DNA of 64,000 bases from an uncultured Caulobacter sp. (lineage in GTDB: Bacteria; Pseudomonadota; Alphaproteobacteria; Caulobacterales; Caulobacteraceae), in NCBI RefSeq assembly GCF_947036865.1, contig NZ_CAMQSF010000014.1:20574-84573 (forward strand). The letters run 5' to 3'. Shown one piece after another: positions 33,613 through 43,537 of the stretch. The notes under the pieces are model-generated. The model was not told the DNA's origin, ran no database searches, and saw nothing but the letters and a program-made list of their open reading frames with translations. Numbering within the stretch: the first letter of the stretch is position 1; each line of letters begins with the position of its first letter. The translations under genes were made by a program, and so were the position numbers.

Positions 33613-35676
33613 ATGCCCTTCCCCGCTTCCCACCCCGCTCTTGAGCGGGCTCTCGCCGCTCAAGGTTACGCCGAGCCCACCCCCGTTCAGGCCGCCGTGC
33701 TGGCCGCCGACGCCGCCGACCGCGACCTGCTGGTCAGCGCCCAGACCGGCTCGGGCAAGACCGTCGCCTTCGGCCTCGCGGCCGCCCCGACCCTGCTGGG
33801 CGAGGCCGAGACCTTCGGCCAGGCGGCCGAGCCGCTGGCCCTGGTGATCGCGCCGACCCGTGAGCTGGCCATGCAGGTCAATCGCGAACTGGCCTGGCTC
33901 TATGCCGAAGCCAAGGCCGCGGTGATCAACTGCGTCGGCGGCATGGACGCCCGCCGCGAGCAGCGCGCGCTGAACTACGGCGCCCACATCGTCGTCGGCA
34001 CGCCAGGGCGCCTGCGCGACCACATCGAGCGCGGCCACCTGGATCTCTCCAAGCTGAAGGTCGCCGTCCTCGACGAGGCCGACGAGATGCTGGACATGGG
34101 CTTCCGAGAGGATCTCGAGTTCATCCTCGACGCCGCGCCGCCCGAGCGCCGGACCCTGCTGTTCTCGGCCACCCTGGCCCGCGACATCGTCGAGTTGGCC
34201 AAGCGCTATCAGAACGACGCCCTGCGCATCGACACCATCGCCCGCGACGAGCCGCACCGCGACATCGAGTACCGCGCCGTGCGCGTGGCCCCCAACGAGG
34301 TCGAACACGCGGTCGTCAACCTGCTGCGCTTCTTCGAAGCCCCCGGCGCGCTGGTGTTCGCCAACACGCGGGAAAGCGTGCGGTCGCTGCACGGCAAGCT
34401 GCGCGAGCGCGGCTTCGCCGTCGTCGGCCTGTCGGGGGAGCTCTCCCAGCGCGAACGCGCCGACGCCCTGCAGGCGCTTCGGGATGGCCACGCCCGCGTC
34501 TGCGTCGCCACCGACGTCGCCGCGCGCGGCCTGGACCTGCCGGACCTCGGCCTGGTGATCCACGCCGAGCTGCCGATCAACAAGGCGACCCTGCTGCACC
34601 GCTCGGGCCGCACGGGGCGCGCCGGCAAGAAGGGCGTCAGCGCCCTGGTCGTCCCCTACACCCGTCGCCGCAAGGCCGAGCAGCTCTTGTACGCGGCCGG
34701 CGTCGACGCCGACTGGGGCGGCGCGCCCAGCGCCGACGCCATCCGCGAGAAGGATCAGGAACGCCTGCTGGAGGATCCGATCTTCTCGGAAGCCTCCACC
34801 GAGGAGGACATCGCCCTGGCCGAGGCCATGCTGGCCAAGCGCACGCCGGTCGAGATCGCCGCGGCGCTGATCCGCACCCGCCGCGCCAAGCTGCCCTCGC
34901 CCGAGGACATCTATGACGATCCGCGCCACGGCGCCGATCCGGGTCCCCGCGCCCGCGCCGGGGAGATGGGCGAGCGTCCGCCGCGCGAGCCCCGCGCCGA
35001 CATGGAAGGCTCCGAGTTGTTCCGGATCAGCGTCGGCCGTCGCGGCAACGCCGATCCCAAGTGGCTGATCCCGATGATCTGCCGCCTGGGTCACATCACC
35101 AAGAAGGACATCGGCGCGATCCGGATCTTCGACTACGACACCAAGTTCGAGATCTCCGCCGAGGCGGCGACCAGGTTCGGCGCGGCGGTGCAGGCGACCG
35201 TGCGCGAGGACGTGTCGATCACCCCGACGGCGGCCCCCGCGCCGCGCGGCGAACGTCCGCCGCGCGATCCCAATGCCCCGCCGCGCGAGTTCAAGCCACG
35301 CCCCCCGCGCGGCGAGGGCGACGAGCGCCCGCAGCGTCCGCCGTTCAAGAAGCGCTTCGAGGATGGCGATCGTCCGCGTGACGTGGCGCCGCGCCCCTAT
35401 TCGCCCCAGGACTCCGAAGACCGTCCCAAGCGCGCCTTCAAGCCGCGCCATGAGACGTCTAGCGACGCTCCGCCCCGCGAATTCAAGCCCCGCGCGCCCC
35501 GCGAGGATGGCGAGCGCCCGAAGAAGCCGTTCAAGAAGGGCTTCGGCGACAACGCGGCGGGCCCCAAGCTCTACGCCAAGCCCTATGCCGGCAAGAGCGA
35601 CGGGCCGGCCAAGCCGTTCAAGGGCCCCAAGCCCTTCAAGCCGCGCGGCGAGAAGAAGCCGTTAAAGAAGAAGTAG
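33613..35676 (+). CDS. DEAD-box RNA helicase with DbpA-type RNA-binding domain
   Basis: A 687-residue ATP-dependent RNA helicase. Motifs appear in order: Q-motif (GYAEPTPVQ), I (AQTGSGKT), Ia (PTRELA), Ib (TPGRL), II (DEAD), III (SAT), V (ATDVAARGLDL) and VI (HRSGRTGRAG). About residues 475-550 form the DbpA C-terminal RNA-binding domain (LFRISVGRRGNADPKWLIPM). The last 130 residues are a disordered Pro/Arg/Lys-rich tail with repeated PPREFKPR. Such proteins act in ribosome assembly or cold growth. ATG 33613 is favoured; GTG 33598 is possible and the RBS is weak. Confidence 0.92.
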   Translation: MPFPASHPALERALAAQGYAEPTPVQAAVLAADAADRDLLVSAQTGSGKTVAFGLAAAPTLLGEAETFGQAAEPLALVIAPTRELAMQVNRELAWLYAEAKAAVINCVGGMDARREQRALNYGAHIVVGTPGRLRDHIERGHLDLSKLKVAVLDEADEMLDMGFREDLEFILDAAPPERRTLLFSATLARDIVELAKRYQNDALRIDTIARDEPHRDIEYRAVRVAPNEVEHAVVNLLRFFEAPGALVFANTRESVRSLHGKLRERGFAVVGLSGELSQRERADALQALRDGHARVCVATDVAARGLDLPDLGLVIHAELPINKATLLHRSGRTGRAGKKGVSALVVPYTRRRKAEQLLYAAGVDADWGGAPSADAIREKDQERLLEDPIFSEASTEEDIALAEAMLAKRTPVEIAAALIRTRRAKLPSPEDIYDDPRHGADPGPRARAGEMGERPPREPRADMEGSELFRISVGRRGNADPKWLIPMICRLGHITKKDIGAIRIFDYDTKFEISAEAATRFGAAVQATVREDVSITPTAAPAPRGERPPRDPNAPPREFKPRPPRGEGDERPQRPPFKKRFEDGDRPRDVAPRPYSPQDSEDRPKRAFKPRHETSSDAPPREFKPRAPREDGERPKKPFKKGFGDNAAGPKLYAKPYAGKSDGPAKPFKGPKPFKPRGEKKPLKKK

Positions 35677-35687
35677 ACTCCGCCTGA

Positions 35688-35713
35688 AATCCTCCCCCCA
35701 CTAGGGGAGGATT
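35688..35713. terminator. Bidirectional hairpin between helicase and flavoprotein genes
   Basis: AATCCTCCCC (35688-35697), a 6-base loop, then GGGGAGGATT (35704-35713), a perfect 10-bp stem between two convergent genes. The T-tract is short on both sides. Confidence 0.7.
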
Positions 35714-35717
35714 GCTG

Positions 35718-36896
35718 CTAAGCCGCCTGCCCCGCGCTCCACCCCGAGGCCCAGGCCCATTGAAAGTTATAGCCGCCCAGCCAGCCGGTGACGTCGACGA
35801 CCTCGCCGATGAAGTAGAGGCCCGGAACGGCCTTGGCCTGGAGGGTTCGCGAGTCCAGGCCGGCGGTGTCGACGCCGCCCAGGGTGACCTCGGCGGTGCG
35901 GTAGCCTTCCGAGCCGACCGGCTTCACGGCCCAGGCGTTCACGGCCGCGGCGATCCGAGCCAGGACCTTGTCCGAACAGTCGGCGAGATTGCCGGACGCG
36001 CCGGCCTCTTCGGCGATGAGCTGAGCCAGCCGCGTCGGCACGACCCCGCCAAGCGCCGTGCGCGCCGCCTGGCGGCCGTTGGCGCTCCGCGCGGCCTTGA
36101 GGGTCGCCAGCACGTCCGTGCCCGGGGCCATGTCGACCACGACCTCGTCCCCCTCGCGCCAGTAGGACGAGATCTGCAGGATCGACGGCCCCGAGAGGCC
36201 CCGGTGCGTGAACAGCATCCCTTCGCGGAACCGCGTCTTGCCGCGCGCCACCACGGCGTCCAGCGACACGCCCGACAGCGGCGATAGCCGTTGCAACATG
36301 CCCGGCTCGAAGGTCAGGGGCACCAGAGCCGGTCGCGTCTCGACGACGTCGAGGCCGAACTGCTTGGCGATGTCATAGCCGAGGCCCGTCGCGCCCATCT
36401 TCGGGATCGACTTGCCGCCGCTGGCGATCACGAGGGACGCGCAGCGCGCGGGGCCTGACGACAGGGCGACCTCGAACCCGTTCTCGATCTTGGCCACGCC
36501 ACGGACGGCGGTCTCCAGCCGGAGCGACGCGCCGGCGGCCTTCATCTCGGCCAGCAGCATGTCGATGATCTGCCTGGCCGAGCCATCGCAGAAGAGCTGG
36601 CCCAGGGTCTTTTCGTGATAGGCGATCCCGTGGCGCTCGACGAGGGCGATGAAGTCGCGGGGCGTGTAGCGCCGCAAGGCCGAGACGCAGAACTTCGGAT
36701 TGGCCGACAGGAAGTTGGCGGGCGAAGCGCCGAGATTGGTGAAGTTGCATCGCCCGCCGCCGCTGATGCGTATTTTCTCTCCCGGCGCCTTGGCGTGATC
36801 GATCACCAGCACCGAGCGTCCGCGCTTGCCGGCCTCGATGGCGCACATCATGCCGGCCGCGCCCGCGCCGATGACTAGAACGTCGACTGTTTCCAC
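35718..36896 (-). CDS. NAD(P)/FAD-dependent oxidoreductase, YhiN/HI0933 family
   Basis: A 392-residue flavoprotein. It opens with the dinucleotide-binding motif DVLVIGAGAAGMMCAIEAGK and carries the family signature IRISGGGRCNFTN, then LVIASGGKSIPKMG and the closing GLYFIGEVVDVTGWLGGYNF with the second FAD contact. The family's physiological substrate is unknown. The start is GTG 36896. It lies 35 bases downstream of the chemoreceptor gene on the same strand, so they may share a transcript. Confidence 0.92.
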   Translation of the reverse strand: METVDVLVIGAGAAGMMCAIEAGKRGRSVLVIDHAKAPGEKIRISGGGRCNFTNLGASPANFLSANPKFCVSALRRYTPRDFIALVERHGIAYHEKTLGQLFCDGSARQIIDMLLAEMKAAGASLRLETAVRGVAKIENGFEVALSSGPARCASLVIASGGKSIPKMGATGLGYDIAKQFGLDVVETRPALVPLTFEPGMLQRLSPLSGVSLDAVVARGKTRFREGMLFTHRGLSGPSILQISSYWREGDEVVVDMAPGTDVLATLKAARSANGRQAARTALGGVVPTRLAQLIAEEAGASGNLADCSDKVLARIAAAVNAWAVKPVGSEGYRTAEVTLGGVDTAGLDSRTLQAKAVPGLYFIGEVVDVTGWLGGYNFQWAWASGWSAGQAA

Positions 36897-36931
36897 GCGA
36901 TCGTTCGACCGGACGGCGGCCGGGAAGTCAA

Positions 36932-38776
36932 TCAGCTCGCGCGACGATAGCCCGGACGCGCGTCGACCCGGGGTCGCGACGCACCGGCGTCCTGAGTGAC
37001 CCGGAAGCGGCGGATCATCCGCACCAGGCCGTCGATATCGGTCTTCAGGGCGTGGCTCACGGCGGTGGCCTGCTCGACCATTGCGGCGTTCTGCTGGATG
37101 CCCTGGTCCATCTGGTTGACCGCCAGATTGACCTCGTTCAGCCCGGTGGCCTGCTCGCGGGCGGAGGCGGCCAGCTCGGAGACCAGAGCGTCGATCTCCC
37201 CGACCTTGGCCACGATGCCGTCCAGCGCCTCGCCGGTCTGACCGACCAGGCGGACGCCCTCGTCGACCTGGGCGGTGGAGGCGCCGATCAGGCCCTTGAT
37301 TTCCCGGGCGGCGTCGGCCGAGCGCTGGGCCAGCGCCCGCACTTCCTGGGCGACGACGGCGAAGCCCTTGCCGCTCTCCCCGGCCCGCGCGGCCTCGACC
37401 CCGGCGTTCAGCGCCAGAAGGTTGGTCTGGAACGCGATCTCGTCGATGACGCCGACGATGGCGCCGATCTTCGTCGAGGAGGCCTCGATCCCGCTCATGG
37501 CCGCGACGGCGCCCCGGACGACCTCGCCCGACCGCTCGGCCTCGGAGCGGGTGGCGGTGACGACGCGGCTGGCCTCACCCGCGCCCTGAGACGCGCGGCG
37601 AACGGTGGCGGTGATCTCGTCGAGCGCCGCGGCGGTCTCTTCCAGGCTGGCGGCCTGTTGCTCGCTGCGGCGCGCGGTGTTGTCGGCCGCGGAGGCGATC
37701 TCGTCGGCGCTGGCGCCGACGCTGCCGGCCAGGGCGACGACGCCGCTCATGGCTTCGTCGAGCTGGGCCATGGCGGCGTTAAAGTCCTCGCGAATGGCCT
37801 CATAGCCCTTGGGGAAGGCGTCGCTGAGACGGACGGTCAGGTCGCCGTTCGACAGACGCGACAGCGCGTCGGCGAGACGCTCCATCGCGAAGGCCTGGTC
37901 GCGCGCGGCGGCCGACGAAATGGCTTCGTTGCGCGTCCGCTCGCTCTCCGTGGCCGCGACCGCGCGCGCTTGTTCGGCCTCGGCCGTCCGCAGGGCCACG
38001 GCGTTGTCCTTGAACACCTGGACCGCCCGCGCCATCAGGCCGATCTCGTCCTTGCGCCCAGCGCCGACGACCTCGACGGCCAGCTGGCCCTCCGCCAGGC
38101 CTGTCATGGTCGTGGACAAAGCGCGCACCGGCCGCGAGATCTTCGAGGCGCCGATCCAGAGGGCGAAGCCCATCCCTCCGGCGGCGGCGCCAAGGCCGAA
38201 CAGCAGGGTGAGCCACGAGCCCATGGCCGCCGACTTGCTGGCGCTGGCGACCATGGCGGCCGTCTGCTTGTTGTAGACATCGCCCCAGGCCTTGCCTTCC
38301 TTGGCCAGGGCCTCGATCGCCGGATCAGCCTGGCTCATCACGCCGATGGCGCCCGCGTCGTCGTTCTTCAGGGCGAGGTCGGCGGCCGATCGGGCCTGGG
38401 CGTAGACGGCGTCCAGCTTGGCCTTCATCTCCGCGGCGTAGTCGGCGGTCGCGGGATCGGCGGCGGCGATCTTGTCGAGACTTTCCTTGCCCTCGCCGTA
38501 GACCTTATCGAGCTCGGACGACGCGTGAGCTGCGGTCGTCGAGGCGCCGTCATAGGTGATCACGCGGTGGGCCGCGTAGCCCATCATGCTGAGCCGGCGC
38601 AGGAACCGGGCCGACTGCACCTCGGCGGGCGAGCGGTGAGCGACCAGTTGCTCGGTGGCCGCGTCCGCCCGCTTCTGTTGCCAGACGCCAAGGCCCGCGC
38701 AAGCCACCGTGGCGACGGCGAGGACCGCCGCCGGCAGCAGGACCTTCGCCGAAATTCTCAGGTCGTCCAACTTCAC
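36932..38776 (-). CDS. Methyl-accepting chemotaxis protein
   Basis: A 614-residue transmembrane chemoreceptor. TM1 is at about residues 10-30, a helical periplasmic sensor follows to about 185, TM2 is at about 187-208, then a HAMP domain and a second HAMP-like segment. The signalling domain contains the hairpin tip [20 protein letters not shown] with [18 protein letters not shown]. The sensor is rich in Ala/Asp and helical, of the four-helix-bundle type. GTG 38776 sits 7 bases after GGGGGAG. The C-terminus (RPGYRRAS) lacks a CheR-binding pentapeptide. Confidence 0.93.
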   Translation of the reverse strand: MKLDDLRISAKVLLPAAVLAVATVACAGLGVWQQKRADAATEQLVAHRSPAEVQSARFLRRLSMMGYAAHRVITYDGASTTAAHASSELDKVYGEGKESLDKIAAADPATADYAAEMKAKLDAVYAQARSAADLALKNDDAGAIGVMSQADPAIEALAKEGKAWGDVYNKQTAAMVASASKSAAMGSWLTLLFGLGAAAGGMGFALWIGASKISRPVRALSTTMTGLAEGQLAVEVVGAGRKDEIGLMARAVQVFKDNAVALRTAEAEQARAVAATESERTRNEAISSAAARDQAFAMERLADALSRLSNGDLTVRLSDAFPKGYEAIREDFNAAMAQLDEAMSGVVALAGSVGASADEIASAADNTARRSEQQAASLEETAAALDEITATVRRASQGAGEASRVVTATRSEAERSGEVVRGAVAAMSGIEASSTKIGAIVGVIDEIAFQTNLLALNAGVEAARAGESGKGFAVVAQEVRALAQRSADAAREIKGLIGASTAQVDEGVRLVGQTGEALDGIVAKVGEIDALVSELAASAREQATGLNEVNLAVNQMDQGIQQNAAMVEQATAVSHALKTDIDGLVRMIRRFRVTQDAGASRPRVDARPGYRRAS

Positions 38777-38961
38777 GAGCGTCTCCCCCAATACGCGCGG
38801 GACACCGGTGTCATGCGAATCACGCCGCCCGGTTGCAATCTCCTCATCAGGATCGGGTCGGGAGCGTAAATGCTCTCTTAAGACAGTCCCGGCCCCTTGA
38901 CCTGAGCGTGGGCGGCGTTACGACGCACGCCCTCCCGCCCCGACAGCCTCCGAGCCCCGCC

Positions 38962-40278
38962 ATGACGGCCGCTTCCCCCACGCCGACGATCGGCGTCGAC
39001 TTCGGCACGACCAACACCGTGGTCTCGATGACCCACGGCGGCGAGGCGCGTCTGGTCCGCTTCTCGATCGACAATCGCGATCTCTTCGCCTTCCGTTCGG
39101 CGCTCAGTTTCCACGCCACCCAGGGCGCGGGCGGCCAGGAACGGGTGGTCGAGGCCGGTCCGTGGGCGATCGAGGCCTATCTGGAGGATCCGCTGGAGAC
39201 GCGGTTCATCCAGTCCTTCAAGACCTTCGCCGCCTCGCAGGCCTTCACCGAGACGCGAATTCTCGACAAGCGCTACCTGTTCGAGGACCTGCTGGCGGCG
39301 TTCCTGCTGCGTCTGAAGGACCACGCCGGCGACCAGCTCGCCGCCCTGCCCCCGCGCGTCATCGTCGGCCGGCCCGTGACCTTCGCCGGAACCTCGCCGA
39401 ACGAAGCCCTGGCCCTGACGCGCTATGAGGAGGCGTTCAAACGGCTGGGCTTCACGGATATCCGCTACGCGTACGAGCCCGTCGGCGCGGCCTTCTTCTT
39501 CGCGCGGCAATTGCAGGTCGACGCGACGGTGCTGGTCGCGGACTTCGGCGGCGGCACCTCGGACTTCTCGCTGGTGCGGTTCGAGCGCGCCTCGGACGGG
39601 ACGCTGCGGTCGACGCCATTGTCGCGGTCGGGCGTGGGCGTGGCCGGCGACGCCTTCGACTATCGGATCATCGACCAGCTGGTCTCGCCCGCCCTGGGCA
39701 AGGGCTCGTCGTACCGGTCGTTCTCGAACACCCTGCCGATCCCGCAGCGCTATTACGCCGCCTTCGCCCGTTGGGACCAACTGGCGCTGCTGCGCGCCTC
39801 GAAGGACATGCGCGACATCCGCGCCCTGGAGCGCAGCGCGCTGGAGCCCGACAAGATCGCCGCCCTGATCGAGGTGCTGGACGGCAATCACGGCTACGCG
39901 CTCTATCGGTCGGTCTCGGCGCTGAAGGAGGCGCTGTCGAGCCAGACGGAGGCGACCTTCCGGTTCGAGGCTGGCTCGGTCGAGATCGAAAGGCCGGTGG
40001 CGCGCCGAGACTTCGAGGGCTGGATCGCCCCCGAGCTCGCCGCCATCGAAAGGGCCGTCGGCGAGGCGCTCGACGGCGCGGGTCTAACCGAGGCCAGCGT
40101 CGACCGGGTGTTCCTGACCGGCGGCAGCTCCTTCGTGCCCGCCGTGCGCGAGATCTTTCTGCGCCGGTTCGGCGGCGACAAGATCGAGACGGGCGGCGAG
40201 TTCGAGTCGATCGCCTCGGGCCTCGCCTTGATCGGCCGAGAGCCGGATCTGGATCTCTGGACCCAGCGCGCCGGCTGA
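38962..40278 (+). CDS. Solitary Hsp70-family protein, YegD-like
   Basis: A 438-residue Hsp70/actin-fold protein. The nucleotide-binding motifs are present (GVDFGTTNTVVSM at the N-terminus, VLVADFGGGTSDFSLVRFE, and VFLTGGSSFVPAVREIF). It lacks the full substrate-binding domain of DnaK, as in the YegD group of putative chaperones. ATG 38962 gives the canonical start. It is followed 88 bases later on the same strand by the octapeptide-repeat gene; a functional link is speculative. Confidence 0.88.
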   Translation: MTAASPTPTIGVDFGTTNTVVSMTHGGEARLVRFSIDNRDLFAFRSALSFHATQGAGGQERVVEAGPWAIEAYLEDPLETRFIQSFKTFAASQAFTETRILDKRYLFEDLLAAFLLRLKDHAGDQLAALPPRVIVGRPVTFAGTSPNEALALTRYEEAFKRLGFTDIRYAYEPVGAAFFFARQLQVDATVLVADFGGGTSDFSLVRFERASDGTLRSTPLSRSGVGVAGDAFDYRIIDQLVSPALGKGSSYRSFSNTLPIPQRYYAAFARWDQLALLRASKDMRDIRALERSALEPDKIAALIEVLDGNHGYALYRSVSALKEALSSQTEATFRFEAGSVEIERPVARRDFEGWIAPELAAIERAVGEALDGAGLTEASVDRVFLTGGSSFVPAVREIFLRRFGGDKIETGGEFESIASGLALIGREPDLDLWTQRAG

Positions 40279-40366
40279 GCGCGCCTCGTCGCATGGCGAG
40301 CGCGCGGGCTTTCGCCTAAGCTTTACGAGATCGATTCGCATCGCGAACCTCGGGGGCTCGACGTCA

Positions 40367-41962
40367 GTGCCGATCTCGTACCTGTCCGCAGCCCAGATCG
40401 CCGCCCTGTCGGCCACCACGATCACGCACCTGTCGACCACCAAGCTGGGAAGCTTGGCCAGCACCCAGGTCGCCGCGATCTCGAACACCGCGATCGGCAG
40501 CCTTTCGGCGTCCCAGGTCTCCGCGTTGTCCAACACGGCGGTCAAGGGCCTGACGGCGACGCAGATCCCCGCCTTCGCCCCGAACCTGATCTTCGACGTC
40601 AACCAGCTGGCGGCCTTCAGCGGCGCCCAGCTCAACGCCCTGACCTCCACCCAGCTGGCCAAGCTGGACGCCGCGCGCCTGGACGCGCTGAGCGCCGCCC
40701 AGGTCGGCGCTCTCGACGGCACGCACTTCAGCGCGCTGGACGCCACCCAGATCGCGGCCTTGGACACCACCCAGCTGACCCAGCTCGGCGCCACGACGAT
40801 CGGGGCGCTGTCGGCCGATGACCTGGGCGAGCTCTGGCCCGATCAGATCCAGGCGTTTTCGGCGTCGCAGATCGCCGCCCTGCCCGCGACCCTGATCCCG
40901 GCGCTGGACGAAGAGCAGTTCGCCGCGCTGACCGACACCCAGCTCAAGGCGTTGACGCCTAGCCAGGTCGCCGCCCTGTCGAGCGATCAGATTGGAAGCC
41001 TCGGGACGGATGTCTCGCTGTTGTCGGCGACGCAGCTGGGCGGCCTCACCCGCGACCAGACCGCCACCCTCTCGAACGCTCAGGTCGCGGCGTTGACCAC
41101 GACGCAGTTGGCCGGCCTCAGCGGAACGGGTCTGGGCGCGCTGTCGACCACCCAGATCGCGGCCTTCGACGCGACCCGGATCGCGGCGCTGACGGCGACC
41201 CAGATCCGCGCGCTCAGCGCGACCGATTTCGGCAAGCTGACGGCGACGCAGGTGGCGGGTTTCACCGCCTCCCAGCTCGGCGCCTTGTCGACGACCAACC
41301 TTAACGCCCTGACGGCCAGCCAGATCGCGGGCTTGAGCGCGACGCAGCTCGGCGGCTTGACCAGTACGCAGATCGGCGGGCTGTCGGCCACCGACTTCGC
41401 CGAGCTGAGCGCCACCCAGGTGCAAGGCCTGACGGCGACGCAAATCGGCGGGCTGTCGGCGGCCAATCTGTCGGGCCTGAGCGCTGCCCAGGTCCAGGCC
41501 CTTTCCACGACCCAGGTCGGCGGACTCACCGCCACCCAGATCGGCGCCCTGACCACCACGGACATCGGCGAGTTCTCGACGACCCAGATCGGCGCCCTTT
41601 CCGCCAGCCAGCTCGGCGCCTTCTCGGTGACCGATCTGGCGGCGTTGTCGACGTCGCAGGTCTCGGCGCTGACGCCCTCGACGCTGAAGGGGCTGTCGGC
41701 GTTCCAGATGCGCAGCCTTTCGCCGACCGCCTTCGCCCAGCTCAGCGCCACCCAGGTGCAGGGCCTGACCGCGACTCAGCTCGGCTCGCTGTCGACCACG
41801 GTGATCGCCGGCCTGACGACCTCCCAGATCGGCTATCTGTTGCCCGCCCAGATTCCCGGCCTGACCGTGACCCAGCTGGACTGGCTGTCGACCACGAACC
41901 TGGCGGCGATGACGCCGCTGCAGGTCGGGGCCTTCACGCCGGCCCAGGTGGAAAGCCTCTAG
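40367..41962 (+). CDS. Octapeptide-repeat protein (LSxTQIxx repeats), unknown function
   Basis: A 531-residue protein made almost entirely of an 8-residue repeat, about 65 copies, with consensus L-(S/T)-x-(T/S)-Q-(I/V/L)-x-(A/G). Examples are ALSTTQIA, GLTATQIG and ALTASQIA. At DNA level this is a 24-base period with strong third-position divergence, so the repeat is old. There is no signal peptide or membrane segment, and there are no cysteines. The leucine, S/T, Q and I/V placement equals a helix N-cap box with hydrophobic staple, which suggests one short helical turn per repeat. The start is GTG 40367. I recall similar repeats in alphaproteobacterial proteins with inconsistent annotations. 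Confidence 0.88.
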   Translation: MPISYLSAAQIAALSATTITHLSTTKLGSLASTQVAAISNTAIGSLSASQVSALSNTAVKGLTATQIPAFAPNLIFDVNQLAAFSGAQLNALTSTQLAKLDAARLDALSAAQVGALDGTHFSALDATQIAALDTTQLTQLGATTIGALSADDLGELWPDQIQAFSASQIAALPATLIPALDEEQFAALTDTQLKALTPSQVAALSSDQIGSLGTDVSLLSATQLGGLTRDQTATLSNAQVAALTTTQLAGLSGTGLGALSTTQIAAFDATRIAALTATQIRALSATDFGKLTATQVAGFTASQLGALSTTNLNALTASQIAGLSATQLGGLTSTQIGGLSATDFAELSATQVQGLTATQIGGLSAANLSGLSAAQVQALSTTQVGGLTATQIGALTTTDIGEFSTTQIGALSASQLGAFSVTDLAALSTSQVSALTPSTLKGLSAFQMRSLSPTAFAQLSATQVQGLTATQLGSLSTTVIAGLTTSQIGYLLPAQIPGLTVTQLDWLSTTNLAAMTPLQVGAFTPAQVESL

Positions 41963-42011
41963 ACAGCGCGCCAGCGCGGGCGTCTGATCGAAACGCAAGC
42001 CGGAGGCTTCC

Positions 42012-42494
42012 ATGGCCCGTGTCGCCTACGCCCTCCTCGCGGTCGGCCTCCTGGCCGCCGCGCCCGCCCTGGCCCAGACGGGGCCGATCGGCGCCGCCGG
42101 CCGCTGGACGATCGACCTGAAGGCCTCCCGCTTCAACGAGGCCCTGACCGGTCCCGCCCCGACGGCGGCCGAGGTCGACATCACCAAGGACGACGGCAAG
42201 AGCCTGGCCTGGACGCTGATCGAGGAGGACGAGGCCGGTCTCGCCGCCCTTCAGTTCGCCGACGCGCCGCTGGACGGAACGCCCGTCAAGGCCGTCGTCA
42301 ATACGCAGATCGTCGAGATCACCGTCCGGCGCGAGGGCCGGAACGCCATAACGGCCGTCACCACCAACAAGACCGGACGCAAGCAGTCGATGCGGGTCTG
42401 GCTGTCCGATCCCGACACCCTGCGGGTCGAACAGGATGTCGACGGCATCCCAGGGCCGCCGGACCAGAGTCTGACATTCCGCCGCGTGCGGTAG
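42012..42494 (+). CDS. Small secreted protein of unknown function
   Basis: A 160-residue protein with a signal peptide (1-21, ending ALAQ). The mature part looks like a small beta-rich domain, beginning AAGRWTIDLKASRFNEALTG and ending DQSLTFRRVR. The pattern of a WTIDLKxS start followed by alternating strands resembles lipocalin- or DUF-type proteins, but I cannot name the family. It lies 49 bases after the repeat protein, possibly in the same transcript. Confidence 0.7.
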   Translation: MARVAYALLAVGLLAAAPALAQTGPIGAAGRWTIDLKASRFNEALTGPAPTAAEVDITKDDGKSLAWTLIEEDEAGLAALQFADAPLDGTPVKAVVNTQIVEITVRREGRNAITAVTTNKTGRKQSMRVWLSDPDTLRVEQDVDGIPGPPDQSLTFRRVR

Positions 42495-42510
42495 CGAGGC
42501 TCGCCGAGCT

Positions 42511-43410
42511 CTACGCCCGGCCCAAGGTCCGGGTGAGATAGGCGGCCAGGGCGTCGACCCGCGCGGGTCTCGGCCCGCCGGGGGGCATGACCAGGTGCAG
42601 CGCGATCGGCGCCGAGGTCCAGTCGGTCAGGATCTCCTCAAGCAGGCCGGCCGCCAAGGCGTCGCCGACGATGAAGTCCGGCAGCACCGCCACCCCGGCC
42701 CCGGCGACCAGCGCGGGCACCATCACGTCGCCGTTGTTGGCGCGCAGCACCGACCTGGGCCGCACCGCCGCCTCCTCGCCGTTCGCCTTCTGGAAGCGCC
42801 AGGTCTCTGGCGTGGACTGATGGCCGTAGGTCAGGCCCCGATGATCGGCGAGGCCCGCCGGATGTGTCGGGCGGCCGTTCTTGTCCCAATAGGCGGGCGC
42901 GGCGACGACGTGGCGTTTGATCGTCCGCAGGCGGCGCGCGACCAGCGAACTGTCGGGCAAGGCCGCGACGCGCAGGGCCAGATCGAAGCCCAATCCCACC
43001 AGGTCCACGGTGGCGTCCGACAGGTGCAGTTCCACCGACACCTCGGGATAGGCGTCCAGGAACGCCGGCAGAACGGGACCCAGCGTGGTGATGCCCAGCG
43101 ACATCGGCGCGGCCAGCCGCACCACGCCGCGCGGGGCCGAGGACTGGCTGGACGCCTCCTCCTCGGCGGCCTGGGCCTCGGCCAGCACGCGGGCGGCGCG
43201 CTCGACCAGGGACTGGCCGGCGTCGGTCAGGGCCAGGCGCCGGGAGGTGCGGTTGAAGAGCCGCGCGCCCAACCGCTCCTCCAGCCGGGTCACCGCCTTG
43301 GAGACAGTGGCCTTGGACATGGCCAGGTCGTCGGCGGCGGCGGCGAAGGACCGCAGCTCGACCACCTTGGCGAAAACGGCGAGGCCTTCGAGATCCGGGA
43401 GCTTGGACAT
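42511..43410 (-). CDS. LysR-family transcriptional regulator
   Basis: A 299-residue LysR regulator. The N-terminal helix-turn-helix (FAAAADDLAMSKATVSKAVT) belongs to the CrgA/AaeR-like subgroup, with the LNRTSRRLALTD-type segment NRTSRRLALTDAGQ; the effector domain follows. It is divergent from the pirin gene, with 127 bases between. Similar pairs respond to quinones or oxidative stress, so control of pirin and wrbA is likely. Confidence 0.9.
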   Translation of the reverse strand: MSKLPDLEGLAVFAKVVELRSFAAAADDLAMSKATVSKAVTRLEERLGARLFNRTSRRLALTDAGQSLVERAARVLAEAQAAEEEASSQSSAPRGVVRLAAPMSLGITTLGPVLPAFLDAYPEVSVELHLSDATVDLVGLGFDLALRVAALPDSSLVARRLRTIKRHVVAAPAYWDKNGRPTHPAGLADHRGLTYGHQSTPETWRFQKANGEEAAVRPRSVLRANNGDVMVPALVAGAGVAVLPDFIVGDALAAGLLEEILTDWTSAPIALHLVMPPGGPRPARVDALAAYLTRTLGRA

Positions 43411-43422
43411 CCCGAAATCGTA

Positions 43423-43443
43423 TTTCTGGAAACAATGAGTTTC
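43423..43443. promoter_or_regulatory. Nested inverted repeats, candidate LysR operator
   Basis: TTTC-TG-GAAAC at 43423-43433 overlaps GAAAC-AATGA-GTTTC at 43429-43443, and one more GTTTC follows shortly after. The elements lie directly upstream of the LysR start, in the divergent region with the pirin gene. Confidence 0.45.
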
Positions 43444-43537
43444 AACAGTTTCTATTTATGATCTCATCCTGGCGACTATCTTCTCCTCAACAGGACGCGC
43501 CGACGCGGCGCTCCGGAGCGTTAGAAAGGTAGAAGCC

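Noticed and set aside
40364..42013. A 549-codon minus-strand frame opposite the octapeptide-repeat gene
   Set aside because: It is repetitive only because the plus-strand gene is repetitive. Its composition is Arg/Gly/Gln-rich, and the plus strand has the conserved L/T/Q/I pattern.
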